Shown in pieces: positions 47,163-55,214 of a stretch of DNA of 64,000 nucleotides. Each line of letters opens with the position of its first letter. The stretch's first letter is position 1. This stretch comes from DASXHY01 sp036272195 (GTDB taxonomy: Bacteria > Verrucomicrobiota > Verrucomicrobiia > Limisphaerales > DASXHY01): assembly GCA_036272195.1 (NCBI GenBank), contig DATAZE010000035.1:1-64000 (forward strand). The letters run 5' to 3'. The notes under the pieces were generated by a model that saw nothing but the letters and a program-made list of their open reading frames with translations, was not told where the DNA came from and ran no database searches. The translations under genes and the position numbers were made by a program.

Positions 47163-49360
47163 TGCGGAATGTTCAAACGCATCCGGTAAAAGGCATTGTC
47201 GGCGGGAGCATTGGAATCCGTGATAGCCATTGGCAAGGCATTCGTGGGCGTGACGGTGACGACTGGAGTCCAGTTTACCAAATTGGTCGAACGTTCCAGC
47301 GTTTGCGCGCAATTTGGCACCGGTGTGAATTGAAGCACGAAACCATTCGTGCCCGGCTGCAGACTCGGCACCGGCGCGATGAATTGCGCCACCACCAGTG
47401 GCGGCAGGTTGGTGGCACCCGCCAATACCGCGGTGTTGTTCGTGAAGGTAAACGATTGCGCATTCCAATTGGTGCCGTTCCATGCGAACAGCCGAAGGTC
47501 ATGGCCGTTGCCCGTGTAATTCGCACCCGCGGACAATGCGACATCCGCCTGGAATGCGATTGGACTCGCCCCTAAAATCGGCGAGACGCTCGCTTGAATC
47601 GCGGTCAGTGAAGTCCCCGGCAACGCGGCCAGCGCGATGGGATCATTCAGGCGCGCGGTCGCTACGCGCGCGATGTCCGCAACGGAACTGAAGTTCAACG
47701 AAAGCAACGTCTGACTTTCGGCGCCTGGCTTTTGGAAACACAGCTTGGACATATTGCCAGACAGATTGTCGGGAGAAATCGAGAGCGAGTCGCCGACTGT
47801 CATTGGCCGCACGACGGAGAAAGCGTCTACTTCGCCGCCGCTGAAGCCGGAGAGTCCCTCGACTTTCACGTATTGAACCGAAGCGAAACCGGAGGCCTTC
47901 AGATCAAAGCCCGAGCCGCCGCCCGAGCCGTCGTATAAATCGATTCCGTCCGCCGCGCTCAATCCGCCGGTGTTGAAGCGATTGGTTAACACCGGGTTTA
48001 CCGGTTTGGTGAAATCCATCAATTCATCGGTCCATGCTGCATTTGTGCGGTCCCATAAATAGGCTTCCGTGGGGAAAACTGAGTCTGCGAACGGGCCGTT
48101 GTCGTAGCGATACCACGGCCAGGTCGTTGGATCGTTCGGATTTTCGCCTGGCTTGCCGGTGTAACCGGGGCTCACCGAGACCTTCATCGGTTCCGCAAAA
48201 GCGCCGGTGCCGAGCGCCACTGTATTCATGTTCGCCGCGTCGCCGAATCCGCCGGCGCCGTAAAACGTATTGCCGAACACCTCGAAATCGATTCCGTAAG
48301 GATTGGCCGGATTGTCAGAAATCGGATGGTCAAATTTCACGATGAGGGAACTGCCGTTATTTAACGTGGTGATCAGCTTGTTCGTGACGCCATTGATGAC
48401 GCTATAATTGTAGGCGGCTTCGTTCAGCTTCACCCGGGTATGGGGCAAGGACGCGGACTCATAAACCACGGTGGCCGGCGCGCCCAGTGTGGAGTTGGGA
48501 TCGTTGTAAGGCGACGGCCCGAAGGGTGCCTGCGAGAAAGTGACGCCGATGGCGTAAGTTGAATTGGTCGGCGCCACTTCTGGTGTCAACGGCGCATGTT
48601 TATGAAAATCATTGGCGAAGGTTCCGGGATCGTTAGTGTCCGTACTCCCGAAGCCGGCGGCCGCGATAGTGAAACCGATCCAGGAACCGTCGTGGATGGT
48701 GGTGGATTCCAGGCCGAACGTGTAATCCCATTGTCCGTGAAAACCGGAGGAATAAAATTCAGGGTCGGTGATTGTCCAATATGGATTCGGGCCGCGGTCG
48801 GGCGCGTTGGTAAAGCCTCCGGCGCCGCCGTGTTCCTGCCACATTTCCCAATTTGGCCCGGAAAATCCGCTCCAAAATACGTCAGCGGGGTCGAGGGATT
48901 GCGCGGCATCCGGGTCTTCGTCATCGAACTGGTCCAGGCCGTTGGTAAAGGCGTTTTCCGCGAAGATATTTGTGCCGTCGCGAATGCCGAACACGCCGTT
49001 GTTATTCAAGTCATAGCCGATGGTGTAAATGGCGTAGCCGAAAGGAGGGAAATCCTGGCCGGCAATGAACAGCCGACGGTCGGCGGTGGTAATGGCGATG
49101 AGCATGTCCTTGGCGGACGCGTCACCGTTCCAGCAATAGCCCCAAACGAGGGATTTCTCGGCGACGGGACTGGGCACGGTGGTGTTATTGAGCATTTCCG
49201 GTGCGCTCCAATGAATCACCAACGCCGCGCGATTGGTGCCGTTGCCGGCCCAAAATTGGATGTCGTCCAGCGACACTGCGTGAAGGGACGGTGTCAGCAG
49301 CAACAGCGCGAAACTGAATACAAAACGGAAAACGGAAAACGGAGAACGATTATTTTTCAT
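47159..49360 (-). CDS. Large exported protein under cobalamin-riboswitch control
   Basis: The 733-residue protein starts at 49360 (MKNNRSPF, then signal helix VFRFVFSFALLLLTPSLHA); the open frame continues upstream only through repeat DNA. The first part (LDDIQFWAGNGTNRAALVIHWSAPE...LVWGYCWNGDASAKDMLIAITTADRRL) resembles N-terminal regions of planctomycete PEP-CTERM-type proteins. The middle (SSLIVKFDHPISDNP...GIDFEVFGNTFYG...AEPMKVSVSPG...WYRY) resembles modules of B12-regulated surface proteins in Bacteroidetes, as I recall them. The C-terminus has a W/FYR domain (CAQTLERSTNLVNWTPV...AFYRMRLNIPQ). I infer a surface protein for cobalamin capture or B12-dependent physiology; direct function is unknown. 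Confidence 0.85.
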   Translation of the reverse strand: MKNNRSPFSVFRFVFSFALLLLTPSLHAVSLDDIQFWAGNGTNRAALVIHWSAPEMLNNTTVPSPVAEKSLVWGYCWNGDASAKDMLIAITTADRRLFIAGQDFPPFGYAIYTIGYDLNNNGVFGIRDGTNIFAENAFTNGLDQFDDEDPDAAQSLDPADVFWSGFSGPNWEMWQEHGGAGGFTNAPDRGPNPYWTITDPEFYSSGFHGQWDYTFGLESTTIHDGSWIGFTIAAAGFGSTDTNDPGTFANDFHKHAPLTPEVAPTNSTYAIGVTFSQAPFGPSPYNDPNSTLGAPATVVYESASLPHTRVKLNEAAYNYSVINGVTNKLITTLNNGSSLIVKFDHPISDNPANPYGIDFEVFGNTFYGAGGFGDAANMNTVALGTGAFAEPMKVSVSPGYTGKPGENPNDPTTWPWYRYDNGPFADSVFPTEAYLWDRTNAAWTDELMDFTKPVNPVLTNRFNTGGLSAADGIDLYDGSGGGSGFDLKASGFASVQYVKVEGLSGFSGGEVDAFSVVRPMTVGDSLSISPDNLSGNMSKLCFQKPGAESQTLLSLNFSSVADIARVATARLNDPIALAALPGTSLTAIQASVSPILGASPIAFQADVALSAGANYTGNGHDLRLFAWNGTNWNAQSFTFTNNTAVLAGATNLPPLVVAQFIAPVPSLQPGTNGFVLQFTPVPNCAQTLERSTNLVNWTPVVTVTPTNALPMAITDSNAPADNAFYRMRLNIPQ

Positions 49361-49441
49361 GCACTGATCTTTCAATTTATTTCGCGAAACAATTCGCGAA
49401 ATGAGTTTGAGGTTGAGAGACCAGCGCGAGAAAAAGCATTT

Positions 49442-49519
49442 TCGTCCTCGTCCTCGTCCTCGCACTCGAAGCCTCGTTTTGAATCGAAAAACGAGGACGA
49501 GGACGAGGACGAGGACGAT
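49442..49519. repeat. 'CGTCCTCGTCCTCG' inverted repeat
   Basis: Hexamer TCCTCG runs at 49442-49462 are mirrored by CGAGGA runs at 49490-49519 around GCCTCGTTTTGAATCGAAAAACGAGG. It sits in the leader between the riboswitch and the start codon of the secreted protein. Confidence 0.9.
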
Positions 49520-49744
49520 GGAAATAAAAAAGCCTTCATCCCGGCAAAACAGAGAATGAAGGCACTCAGTGAATCCCGTCCGCACAAGCGGAGCGGGCTG
49601 GCCTCATCCTTCTCTTGACGGAGAAGTTGGCCGCGTAAAAAGTTGAGAGGCTCGAGTTGGGAGTTGAGGACAAAGCAATGAATACTTTTCCTTTCAACAC
49701 TCAACCGACAACTCTTAACCAGTTTCGCGGCCGGACGAGCGCAA

Positions 49745-49890
49745 TTCAATCGGTATCCTGACTTCGGGCTTAACCTCGCTCCCGCCTTCCCGACCGAATG
49801 ACGATCAGTGGCAATGGGAGTTTGTAACCCGTTACAGTGGCGCAACCGTCCCCGATTTTCACGGGGTTCCCTGACATTGGATTGCGATAC
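49745..49890 (-). ncRNA. Cobalamin (B12) riboswitch
   Basis: On the minus strand the region reads, in order, GGGAACCCCGTGAAAATCGG, GGACGGTTGCGCCACTGTAA, then CGGG...GCCACTG, GGTCGGGAAGGCGGGAGCGAGG and AAGTCAGGATACCG. These match the conserved cobalamin riboswitch core: the GGGAA...GTGAAAATC...GGG stem, the GC-CACTGTAA junction, GCCACTG, GGGAAGGC and the B12-box-like 3' end. Boundaries are approximate. It lies about 385 bp upstream of the secreted-protein gene on the same strand and is expected to lower expression when cobalamin is abundant. Confidence 0.93.
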
Positions 49891-50389
49891 AAAGCGAACA
49901 TTTGGTTCGCGCTTTCAAAGAACACCCTCTTCCTAATCTTCTACGGAAGGTTTGCCAAGAAGAATTTAAAAAATGGACACAAAAAATTCATCTGCGGAAT
50001 GCCCAAGGCGAAATATTTTGTTGTGCAAAAAACTTTTTCCTCTAAAGCACCACCTCATCAACAAGAGGAAGAAGTTGTTCGGGTATGGGATCGAAGGGCT
50101 TCAATTATTGCGGGTTCCTGACGTTACTTGGCTTTGATATTTTGCAGGGAGCACTTTTCTTTTCACATTTTTCGGAGGTTGATTTTGAATCCGAAATCGT
50201 TACCGGAACGCTGCAATTTTTTCCGGCTTGAGACATCCATGAGGATTGGCCCGGCTCATGCTTAATTCTGATTGGATTGCCCATTCGGACAAAAACCTGC
50301 GTGAGGTCGATGAGCCGGTTGGGCAAGAGTCGAAAACCGTCTAGAAGAGTGGCGAGGGTGTCTCTCTAATAGACAAATGGAGACGTGAT
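49891..50389. other. Divergent intergenic region with no gene
   Basis: About 500 bp separate the riboswitch (minus) from the histidine kinase (plus). The AT-rich stretch 49920-50040 probably contains the minus-strand promoter of the riboswitch transcript, which I could not place. A GGAG at 50371-50374 precedes a further GAG-rich stretch before the kinase ATG. Confidence 0.5.
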
Positions 50390-52321
50390 ATGAGTGGTAT
50401 GAGTGGTATTGGCGCTTTTGATGCGACTGCCGGCGCGCTGCAGTTGTTTGTTCCTTCTTACGGGTTGAAATTGGTGCGCCGCTTCGGTACGAATCGAGTC
50501 GGTTGGTTCATGGTCGTCGCTTTCGCTTCGCTGGCTTCATTGCATCTGTTGGAACCGATAAGTCCCGTGGGCCCCGGTTTTGGGCCAGACCTGGCGTTGA
50601 ACATCGTTTATGCCGTTGGATCGGTTCTGTTGCTCATCGGCATGGGACACATGCATACGTTCTTTTCACAAAACGAACAGTCTCGTTCCACGGAGGAAAC
50701 TCTTAACAGTCATTGGCAGGAGCAGGTCGATAAAAAAACCGCCCATCTTTCGCGGGCCAACGAGGCGTTGCTCGAGGAAATCTCCCGGCGTGAACAGGCC
50801 GAGATCGCGCTTCGCGAATCCGAGGCGCAATATCGTTTTCTCTTCACCGACAATCCGCAGCCGATGTGGATTTTCGATTTGCGGGAATACCGCTTTCTGG
50901 CGGTCAACAAGGCGGCCCTGCGCCAATACGGGTTTACCGCGGAAGAATTCCTGCGGCTTACGCCCCAGGACCTTTTGCCGCCGGAGTTCGCGGACGATTT
51001 CATGAAGGATGTTTCCCAATCCTGCGCCCAGACTGAATCGCGCGGTAACTGGAAGCATTACCGGAAAGACCAGACTTTGATCGATGTGGAACTGGCCGCG
51101 CGCGACCTCAATTACGCTGGTGCGCCCGCGCGATTGGTGGTCATCAACGACGTCACGCAATTGCGGAGCGATGTGGGTGCAGCCTATCACGGGTATAAAA
51201 TGGATCTCGTCAGCCGGATTGCCGGCGGTGTGGCGCATCGTTTCAACGATGTGCTTTCGGTGATTGAAAGCCACACGTCGCTGGTGCGGCAGAAGGCGCA
51301 CGACCCCGCCGTGGCTGAGCAATTGCAGGAAATTTCCGTACTCGCCACCCGCGGCACCAACCTCGGCTATCAAATGCTGGCGGCCAGCGGACGCCAATTG
51401 ATGCAGCCGCGGCTGCTGGACCTCAACCGGCTCATTACCAATTTGAGCATGATTCTCCGCCGCGTTTCCGGCGACAAAGTTGTTTTTCAGAGCCTGTGCA
51501 GCCGCAATCCGCTGCCCATCATGGCCGATCCAAAAGTCATGGAGCAAATTCTCATCAGTCTCGTGAAGAATGCGCGGGATGCGATGCCGGAAAAAGGGAT
51601 GCTCACCGTGAGCACGGCCGTGGTTCGGATCGAGCAACCGCCGGTCAAACGCGATGAGGAAGCGGGGGTGGAGTTTGCGCGCATCAGCGTGCGCGATACC
51701 GGTTGCGGGATGCCGCTGGAAGTCCAGGCCCATTTGTTCGAACCATTTTTTACAACTAAAACCGTGGACAAAGGGCAGGGGTTGGGGTTGGCCTGTGTTT
51801 TTGGCGCGGTGCGGCAGCACTGGGGCTGGATTGAATGCAACAGCGCGGTTGGTGCCGGGACGGAATTCAGGATTTTCCTGCCGTACGCGTCGGGATCGCT
51901 TTTGCCATCGGTTTCCGAAATTCAAGCGGCGACGAATGTGAATCGCGGCACCATCCTGCTCGTGGATCCGGATGATCGCTCGCGCGGTGTGGCGCGTTAT
52001 GTTTTGAATCGGAACGGCTATCGGGTCATTGAGGCAGATAGCAGTTCGATTGCGATGGTGCTCTGGGAAGGCCAGGCGCGGACCATTGATATGCTGCTGA
52101 CGGACCTTGCCCTGCCGGGCGCGTCCGGCTTTGATCTCGCCAATCAACTCCGCCAGACACGGCCGGACTTGAAAGTTATTTACGCCTGCGCCAATGAAGC
52201 AGAACTGAAAAGCCAGGAAGCGACGCTGCCGAAAGAGATTAAATGGGTGGCCAAACCTTATCGTTCTGACCAATTGATGGAGAACGTGGAGTTCTTTCTT
52301 CCGGCGACCGGACAGGTTTAA
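50390..52321 (+). CDS. Hybrid PAS histidine kinase with C-terminal receiver
   Basis: The 643-residue protein has two transmembrane helices (about 39-56 and 68-90), a coiled linker (100-145), a PAS domain (about 146-258, YRFLFTDNPQPMWIFD...FLAVNKAALRQYGFTAEEFL), and a histidine kinase core. The H box reads GGVAHRFNDVLSVIESH with His283; Arg replaces the usual Asp after His. N box LVKNARDAMP, G1 DTGCGMP, F box LFEPFFTTK and G2 GQGLGLA follow. A receiver (about 525-635) begins ILLVDPDD, with the acceptor Asp in LLTDLALPG and Lys in VAKPY. It resembles hybrid kinases of the NtrB/HWE-like group. No partner regulator lies adjacent. Confidence 0.93.
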   Translation: MSGMSGIGAFDATAGALQLFVPSYGLKLVRRFGTNRVGWFMVVAFASLASLHLLEPISPVGPGFGPDLALNIVYAVGSVLLLIGMGHMHTFFSQNEQSRSTEETLNSHWQEQVDKKTAHLSRANEALLEEISRREQAEIALRESEAQYRFLFTDNPQPMWIFDLREYRFLAVNKAALRQYGFTAEEFLRLTPQDLLPPEFADDFMKDVSQSCAQTESRGNWKHYRKDQTLIDVELAARDLNYAGAPARLVVINDVTQLRSDVGAAYHGYKMDLVSRIAGGVAHRFNDVLSVIESHTSLVRQKAHDPAVAEQLQEISVLATRGTNLGYQMLAASGRQLMQPRLLDLNRLITNLSMILRRVSGDKVVFQSLCSRNPLPIMADPKVMEQILISLVKNARDAMPEKGMLTVSTAVVRIEQPPVKRDEEAGVEFARISVRDTGCGMPLEVQAHLFEPFFTTKTVDKGQGLGLACVFGAVRQHWGWIECNSAVGAGTEFRIFLPYASGSLLPSVSEIQAATNVNRGTILLVDPDDRSRGVARYVLNRNGYRVIEADSSSIAMVLWEGQARTIDMLLTDLALPGASGFDLANQLRQTRPDLKVIYACANEAELKSQEATLPKEIKWVAKPYRSDQLMENVEFFLPATGQV

Positions 52322-52323
52322 GA

Positions 52324-52455
52324 GAAGCTCCAAATCTCAAGTTCCAAGCTCCAGAGAAATTCGAAATCCCAAACTCCAAGGGGGTTGGTAGGAGTCGATA
52401 TTGGAGCGGTCGATCTGAAGCTGAAAGCGACGGCGGAGAACTTGGAACTTGGGGA
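52324..52455. repeat. 'CTCAAGTTCCAAGCTCCAGAG' repeat, long copy
   Basis: Words such as AAGCTCCAAATCTCAAG, TTCCAAGCTCCAGAG and AAACTCCAAGG on one side are mirrored by GAACTTGGAACTTGGGG at the other end. The remainder of the gap (52456-52764) probably includes the promoter and long leader of the RRM gene; nothing more specific is supported. Confidence 0.75.
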
Positions 52456-52764
52456 TTCTGCGCCACCCGGCGCACGCCATTATATAGGGCTAATAGCATC
52501 GGAAAATTGGATTTGTCCGTACTGCCAGCATGCTGAAGCCTTATTGATAAGCACTTAGGTTATAGGGCGTTCACCCCATGACTTTGTTTCCAAAAACGCT
52601 TGCTATTCTGACAAAAACGTTCATTGTGCGGTTGTCCAATAAGAAGCTTGTCAATTCCACGGCATGGAAATCTTCAAGTGAACTCGGTTCAGTGATGATT
52701 GAAACCCGGCAGTCGGGAACAGTCTGGATAAAGCAAGGGTCAGTTAAGGACAGTAAGACATCAC

Positions 52765-53136
52765 ATGAGTACGAAATTGTTTGTTGGAAATCTTTCCTTC
52801 AACACCACTGAGAACGATCTGCAAGACGCATTTGCTGCGCACGGCACGGTCGTCGAAACCAACCTGATGATGGACCGGATGAGCGGCCGCCCGCGCGGCT
52901 TCGCATTCGTCACCATGGGTTCTCCGGAAGAAGCACAGAAGGCGATTGACGCCATGAACGGCAAGCAACTGGACGGACGTCCTTTGACAGTCAACATTGC
53001 CCGTCCGCGTGAAGAACGCCCCGGCGGCGGTGGTGGCGGTGGCGGTCGTCGTGAATTCCGCGGCGGTGGCGGTGGCGGCGGCGGCGGTGGTGGTCGCAGC
53101 GGCGGCGGCGGTGGCGGTGGTCGCGATCGCTACTAA
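52765..53136 (+). CDS. RNA-recognition-motif protein with Gly-rich tail
   Basis: The 123-residue protein is a single RRM (1-80) with RNP2 KLFVGNLSF and RNP1 RGFAFVTM, plus DRMSGRPRG and DGRPLTVNIARPREE, followed by a tail of glycine runs with RRE/RS/RDRY interspersed (about 88-123). This is the layout of bacterial cold-induced RNA-binding proteins of the Rbp type in cyanobacteria, Verrucomicrobia and Planctomycetes. It probably acts as an RNA chaperone at low temperature. A strong terminator follows 30 bp after the stop. Confidence 0.95.
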   Translation: MSTKLFVGNLSFNTTENDLQDAFAAHGTVVETNLMMDRMSGRPRGFAFVTMGSPEEAQKAIDAMNGKQLDGRPLTVNIARPREERPGGGGGGGGRREFRGGGGGGGGGGGRSGGGGGGGRDRY

Positions 53137-53166
53137 GCGAAGCGCCGATTCCAATTTTTAATGCAC

Positions 53167-53202
53167 AGAGGCCCGGCTTCAGCCGGGCCTCTTCTTTTTT
53201 TA
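53167..53202 (+). terminator. Strong intrinsic terminator of the RRM gene
   Basis: A perfect 11-bp stem, AGAGGCCCGGC/GCCGGGCCTCT, with a TTCA loop is followed by TCTTTTTTT. Confidence 0.95.
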
Positions 53203-53213
53203 GGGGAGTGGAT

Positions 53214-53346
53214 TTGCCACAGAGACACAGAGAATTGGAGAGAATGACAAGACGAACGCATCTTTCGATAACCGCATATCAAAGATTTGATAAGGCTTAA
53301 TTACCTCCGGTCCGAATCTCTGTGCCCTCTGTGTCTCTGTGGCAAA
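53214..53346. repeat. 'CCACAGAGACACAGAG' inverted repeat
   Basis: Left arm TTGCCACAGAGACACAGAG (53214 on) is the reverse complement of CTCTGTGTCTCTGTGGCAA at the right end. About 95 bp lie between the arms. It fills the gap before the TetR gene. Confidence 0.9.
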
Positions 53347-53379
53347 CATCCATCCCATGGCTTTTGGTAGCGAACTTTC

Positions 53380-53399
53380 AAGTAACTTGACAGTTACTT
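53380..53399. promoter_or_regulatory. TetR-type operator overlapping a -35 box
   Basis: The dyad AAGTAAC-TTGACA-GTTACTT is perfect over seven-base arms, and its six-base centre is a consensus -35, TTGACA (53387-53392). It lies 28 bp upstream of the TetR-family start. This is a typical position for autorepression. Confidence 0.8.
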
Positions 53400-53427
53400 T
53401 GTATCGTCTAGTCTCATAAGGCACCTC

Positions 53428-54060
53428 ATGAAAACCGGACAGGCGACGCAAAAGACGGGCGGGCGAAATCCTCAACAAACCCAGCAGCGTATCCTTGAAG
53501 CGGCGGTGCAGGAGTTTTCCGCCAAGGGATTTGCCGGTGCGCGGGTGGATGTGATTGCCCGCCGTGCCCGCATCAATAAGCGGATGCTTTACCATTATTT
53601 CGGTGACAAGGAAGGTCTCTTTCGCGAAGTGCTGCGCCGGAAAATCGCCGAGCGCGCTGCCTGGCTTGCTACTGCGCCGGAGGAACCTATGGAGCGCCTG
53701 CCCGCGTGGTTTCAACTGGCCTGCCGCGACCGCGAATGGGTCCAGTTGCTGCAATGGGAAGCCCTGCAATGGGGCGAAAAAAAAGTCATCGACGAGGAGC
53801 GCCGCCAGGAAAATGTGGCCCGCGCGGTGGAACGTGTCCGGCAACAGCAGGCCAAGGGATTGCTGGATCCGGATCTTGATCCCGGCCAGTTGCTTTTATC
53901 CATGATGGCGCTGACGGCGTATCCCATGGCATTTCCCCAACTCGCACGGCTGGCAACGGGACTTTCCGTTTCCGACGAGAAATTTCAAAAACAGCGGGAA
54001 GCTTTCCTGCGCCAGTTCGCTGTGTTGTTGAGCGGCAACAAAGCCGGCCCCACTCCTTAA
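53428..54060 (+). CDS. TetR-family transcriptional regulator
   Basis: The 210-residue protein has the TetR DNA-binding domain near the N-terminus: RILEAAVQEFSAKGFAGARVDVIARRARINKRMLYHYFGDKEGLFREVL (about 19-67), with the helix-turn-helix in VIARRARINKRMLYHYF. The C-terminal helices (REWVQLLQWEALQWGEKKVIDEERRQENVARAVERVRQQQAKG...LLLSMMALTAYPMAFPQLARL) would bind an effector. A perfect palindrome overlapping the -35 box lies directly upstream, so it probably represses itself and the SDR gene 72 bp downstream. The ligand is unknown; the C-terminal domain resembles TetR regulators of fatty-acid or small-molecule oxidation. Confidence 0.93.
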   Translation: MKTGQATQKTGGRNPQQTQQRILEAAVQEFSAKGFAGARVDVIARRARINKRMLYHYFGDKEGLFREVLRRKIAERAAWLATAPEEPMERLPAWFQLACRDREWVQLLQWEALQWGEKKVIDEERRQENVARAVERVRQQQAKGLLDPDLDPGQLLLSMMALTAYPMAFPQLARLATGLSVSDEKFQKQREAFLRQFAVLLSGNKAGPTP

Positions 54061-54132
54061 GAGCCTTTGCGTCGGGTGGTTCATTTTGTCCGGGAATGTT
54101 CGCCAAAATCAGGCTGAGAACGGAAATAATTT

Positions 54133-54927
54133 ATGGATCTAAAACTAAAAGACAAAACCGCGTTCATCAGCGGTTCGACTGCCGGAATCGGTTTTGCCAT
54201 CGCGGAGCGGCTCGCACGCGAGGGCGCGCGCGTTATCATCAATGGCCGCACGCAGAAACGAGTGGCCTTTGCCATCCAATCGCTGCACCGAAACGTGCCG
54301 CACGCCAAAATTGAAGGCATTCCCGGCGACCTCGGCCACAAAAAAGGCTGCGCCGCGCTGGTGCGGCAACTTCGCGAGGTGGACATCCTGATCAACAATC
54401 TCGGCATCTTCGAACCCAAGCCATTCGAGGAAATTCCAGATGAAGATTGGCAGCGGCTTTTTGAAGTCAACGTGATGTCCGGCGTGCGACTGAGCCGCGC
54501 TTACCTGGCGGGCATGAAGAAACGCAATTGGGGCCGCATCGTTTTTATTTCGAGCGAAAGCGCGGTGCAAATTCCGGGCGAAATGGTCCATTATGGCATG
54601 ACCAAAACGGCGCAGATTGCCGTCGCGCGCGGTCTGGCCGAAGGATGCGTGGGAACCGGTGTTACGGTGAACAGCGTGCTCGCTGGGCCCACCGCCTCGG
54701 AAGGTGTGACGGAATTTGTCGCGAAATTGGCGGAGAAGGAGAAAAAGACACCGGCGCAATTCGAGCAGGAATTTTTCAAAAGCGTGCGGCCGACGTCGCT
54801 GGTGAAGCGTTTCCTGAGGCCGGATGAAGTCGCCGCGGTGGTGGCGTTTGTTTGTTCGCCGGAAGCCTCGGCGGTGACGGGCGCGGCCTTGCGGGCCGAG
54901 GGCGGGGTGATCAAGGCGGCAATTTGA
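54133..54927 (+). CDS. Short-chain dehydrogenase/reductase
   Basis: The 264-residue protein is a classical-type SDR. The cofactor motif reads ISGSTAGIGFAIAERLA (TGxxxGIG type), with Arg in VIINGRTQKR favouring NADP(H). NNLGIFEP replaces the usual NNAG motif. The catalytic segment has IVFISSESAVQIPGEMVHYGMTKTAQ, with Ser, Tyr and Lys in the expected YxxxK spacing. It is a cytosolic oxidoreductase of an unknown alcohol or ketone. Lying downstream of a TetR gene with 72 bp between, it is likely the regulator's target. Closest recalled relatives are 3-oxoacyl-ACP-reductase-like SDRs. Confidence 0.93.
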   Translation: MDLKLKDKTAFISGSTAGIGFAIAERLAREGARVIINGRTQKRVAFAIQSLHRNVPHAKIEGIPGDLGHKKGCAALVRQLREVDILINNLGIFEPKPFEEIPDEDWQRLFEVNVMSGVRLSRAYLAGMKKRNWGRIVFISSESAVQIPGEMVHYGMTKTAQIAVARGLAEGCVGTGVTVNSVLAGPTASEGVTEFVAKLAEKEKKTPAQFEQEFFKSVRPTSLVKRFLRPDEVAAVVAFVCSPEASAVTGAALRAEGGVIKAAI

Positions 54928-54969
54928 TGGAACCGACCCGGCGTTGGCGCCTCGTATCCATGCATTGGA

Positions 54970-55120
54970 ATTCAACGCAAGGGCGCAAAGACGCAAAGTG
55001 GGCAGGGGTAAACCAAAACGATGCGGTTTAAAAAATGCCGTGTTAAATAGTGATCTCTAAGATGTCATCAAAGAACATTTCAAGATCGTTGCGCCTTCGC
55101 ACCCTTGCGCTTTTGCGTCA
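54970..55120. repeat. 'CGCAAGGGCGCAAAGACGC' inverted repeat
   Basis: The left arm CAACGCAAGGGCGCAAAGACGCAAAG (from about 54974) is mirrored by TTGCGCC...GCACCCTTGCGCTTTTGCGT (55088-55118). It occupies the gap before the glycosyltransferase gene. Confidence 0.88.
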
Positions 55121-55214
55121 AAAGTCTTCTGAACAGTTACAGCTTAAGTCTCATAACTATGATTGGCTTGTTTTCGTTGCCGTGGTCGGTTATTGATGTG
55201 CGGCCTTTGCGCCC

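Noticed and set aside
47163..47483. Longer start for the pseudopilin
   Set aside because: The extra residues overlap the end of the upstream gene in another frame, while the ATG at 47162 gives an ATGA overlap and a normal prepilin leader.
49361..49585. N-terminal extension of the riboswitch-controlled protein by 75 residues
   Set aside because: It would translate the CGTCCTCG repeat (reading as Val/Leu and Arg/Gly runs) and precede an ordinary signal peptide; 49360 is the better start.
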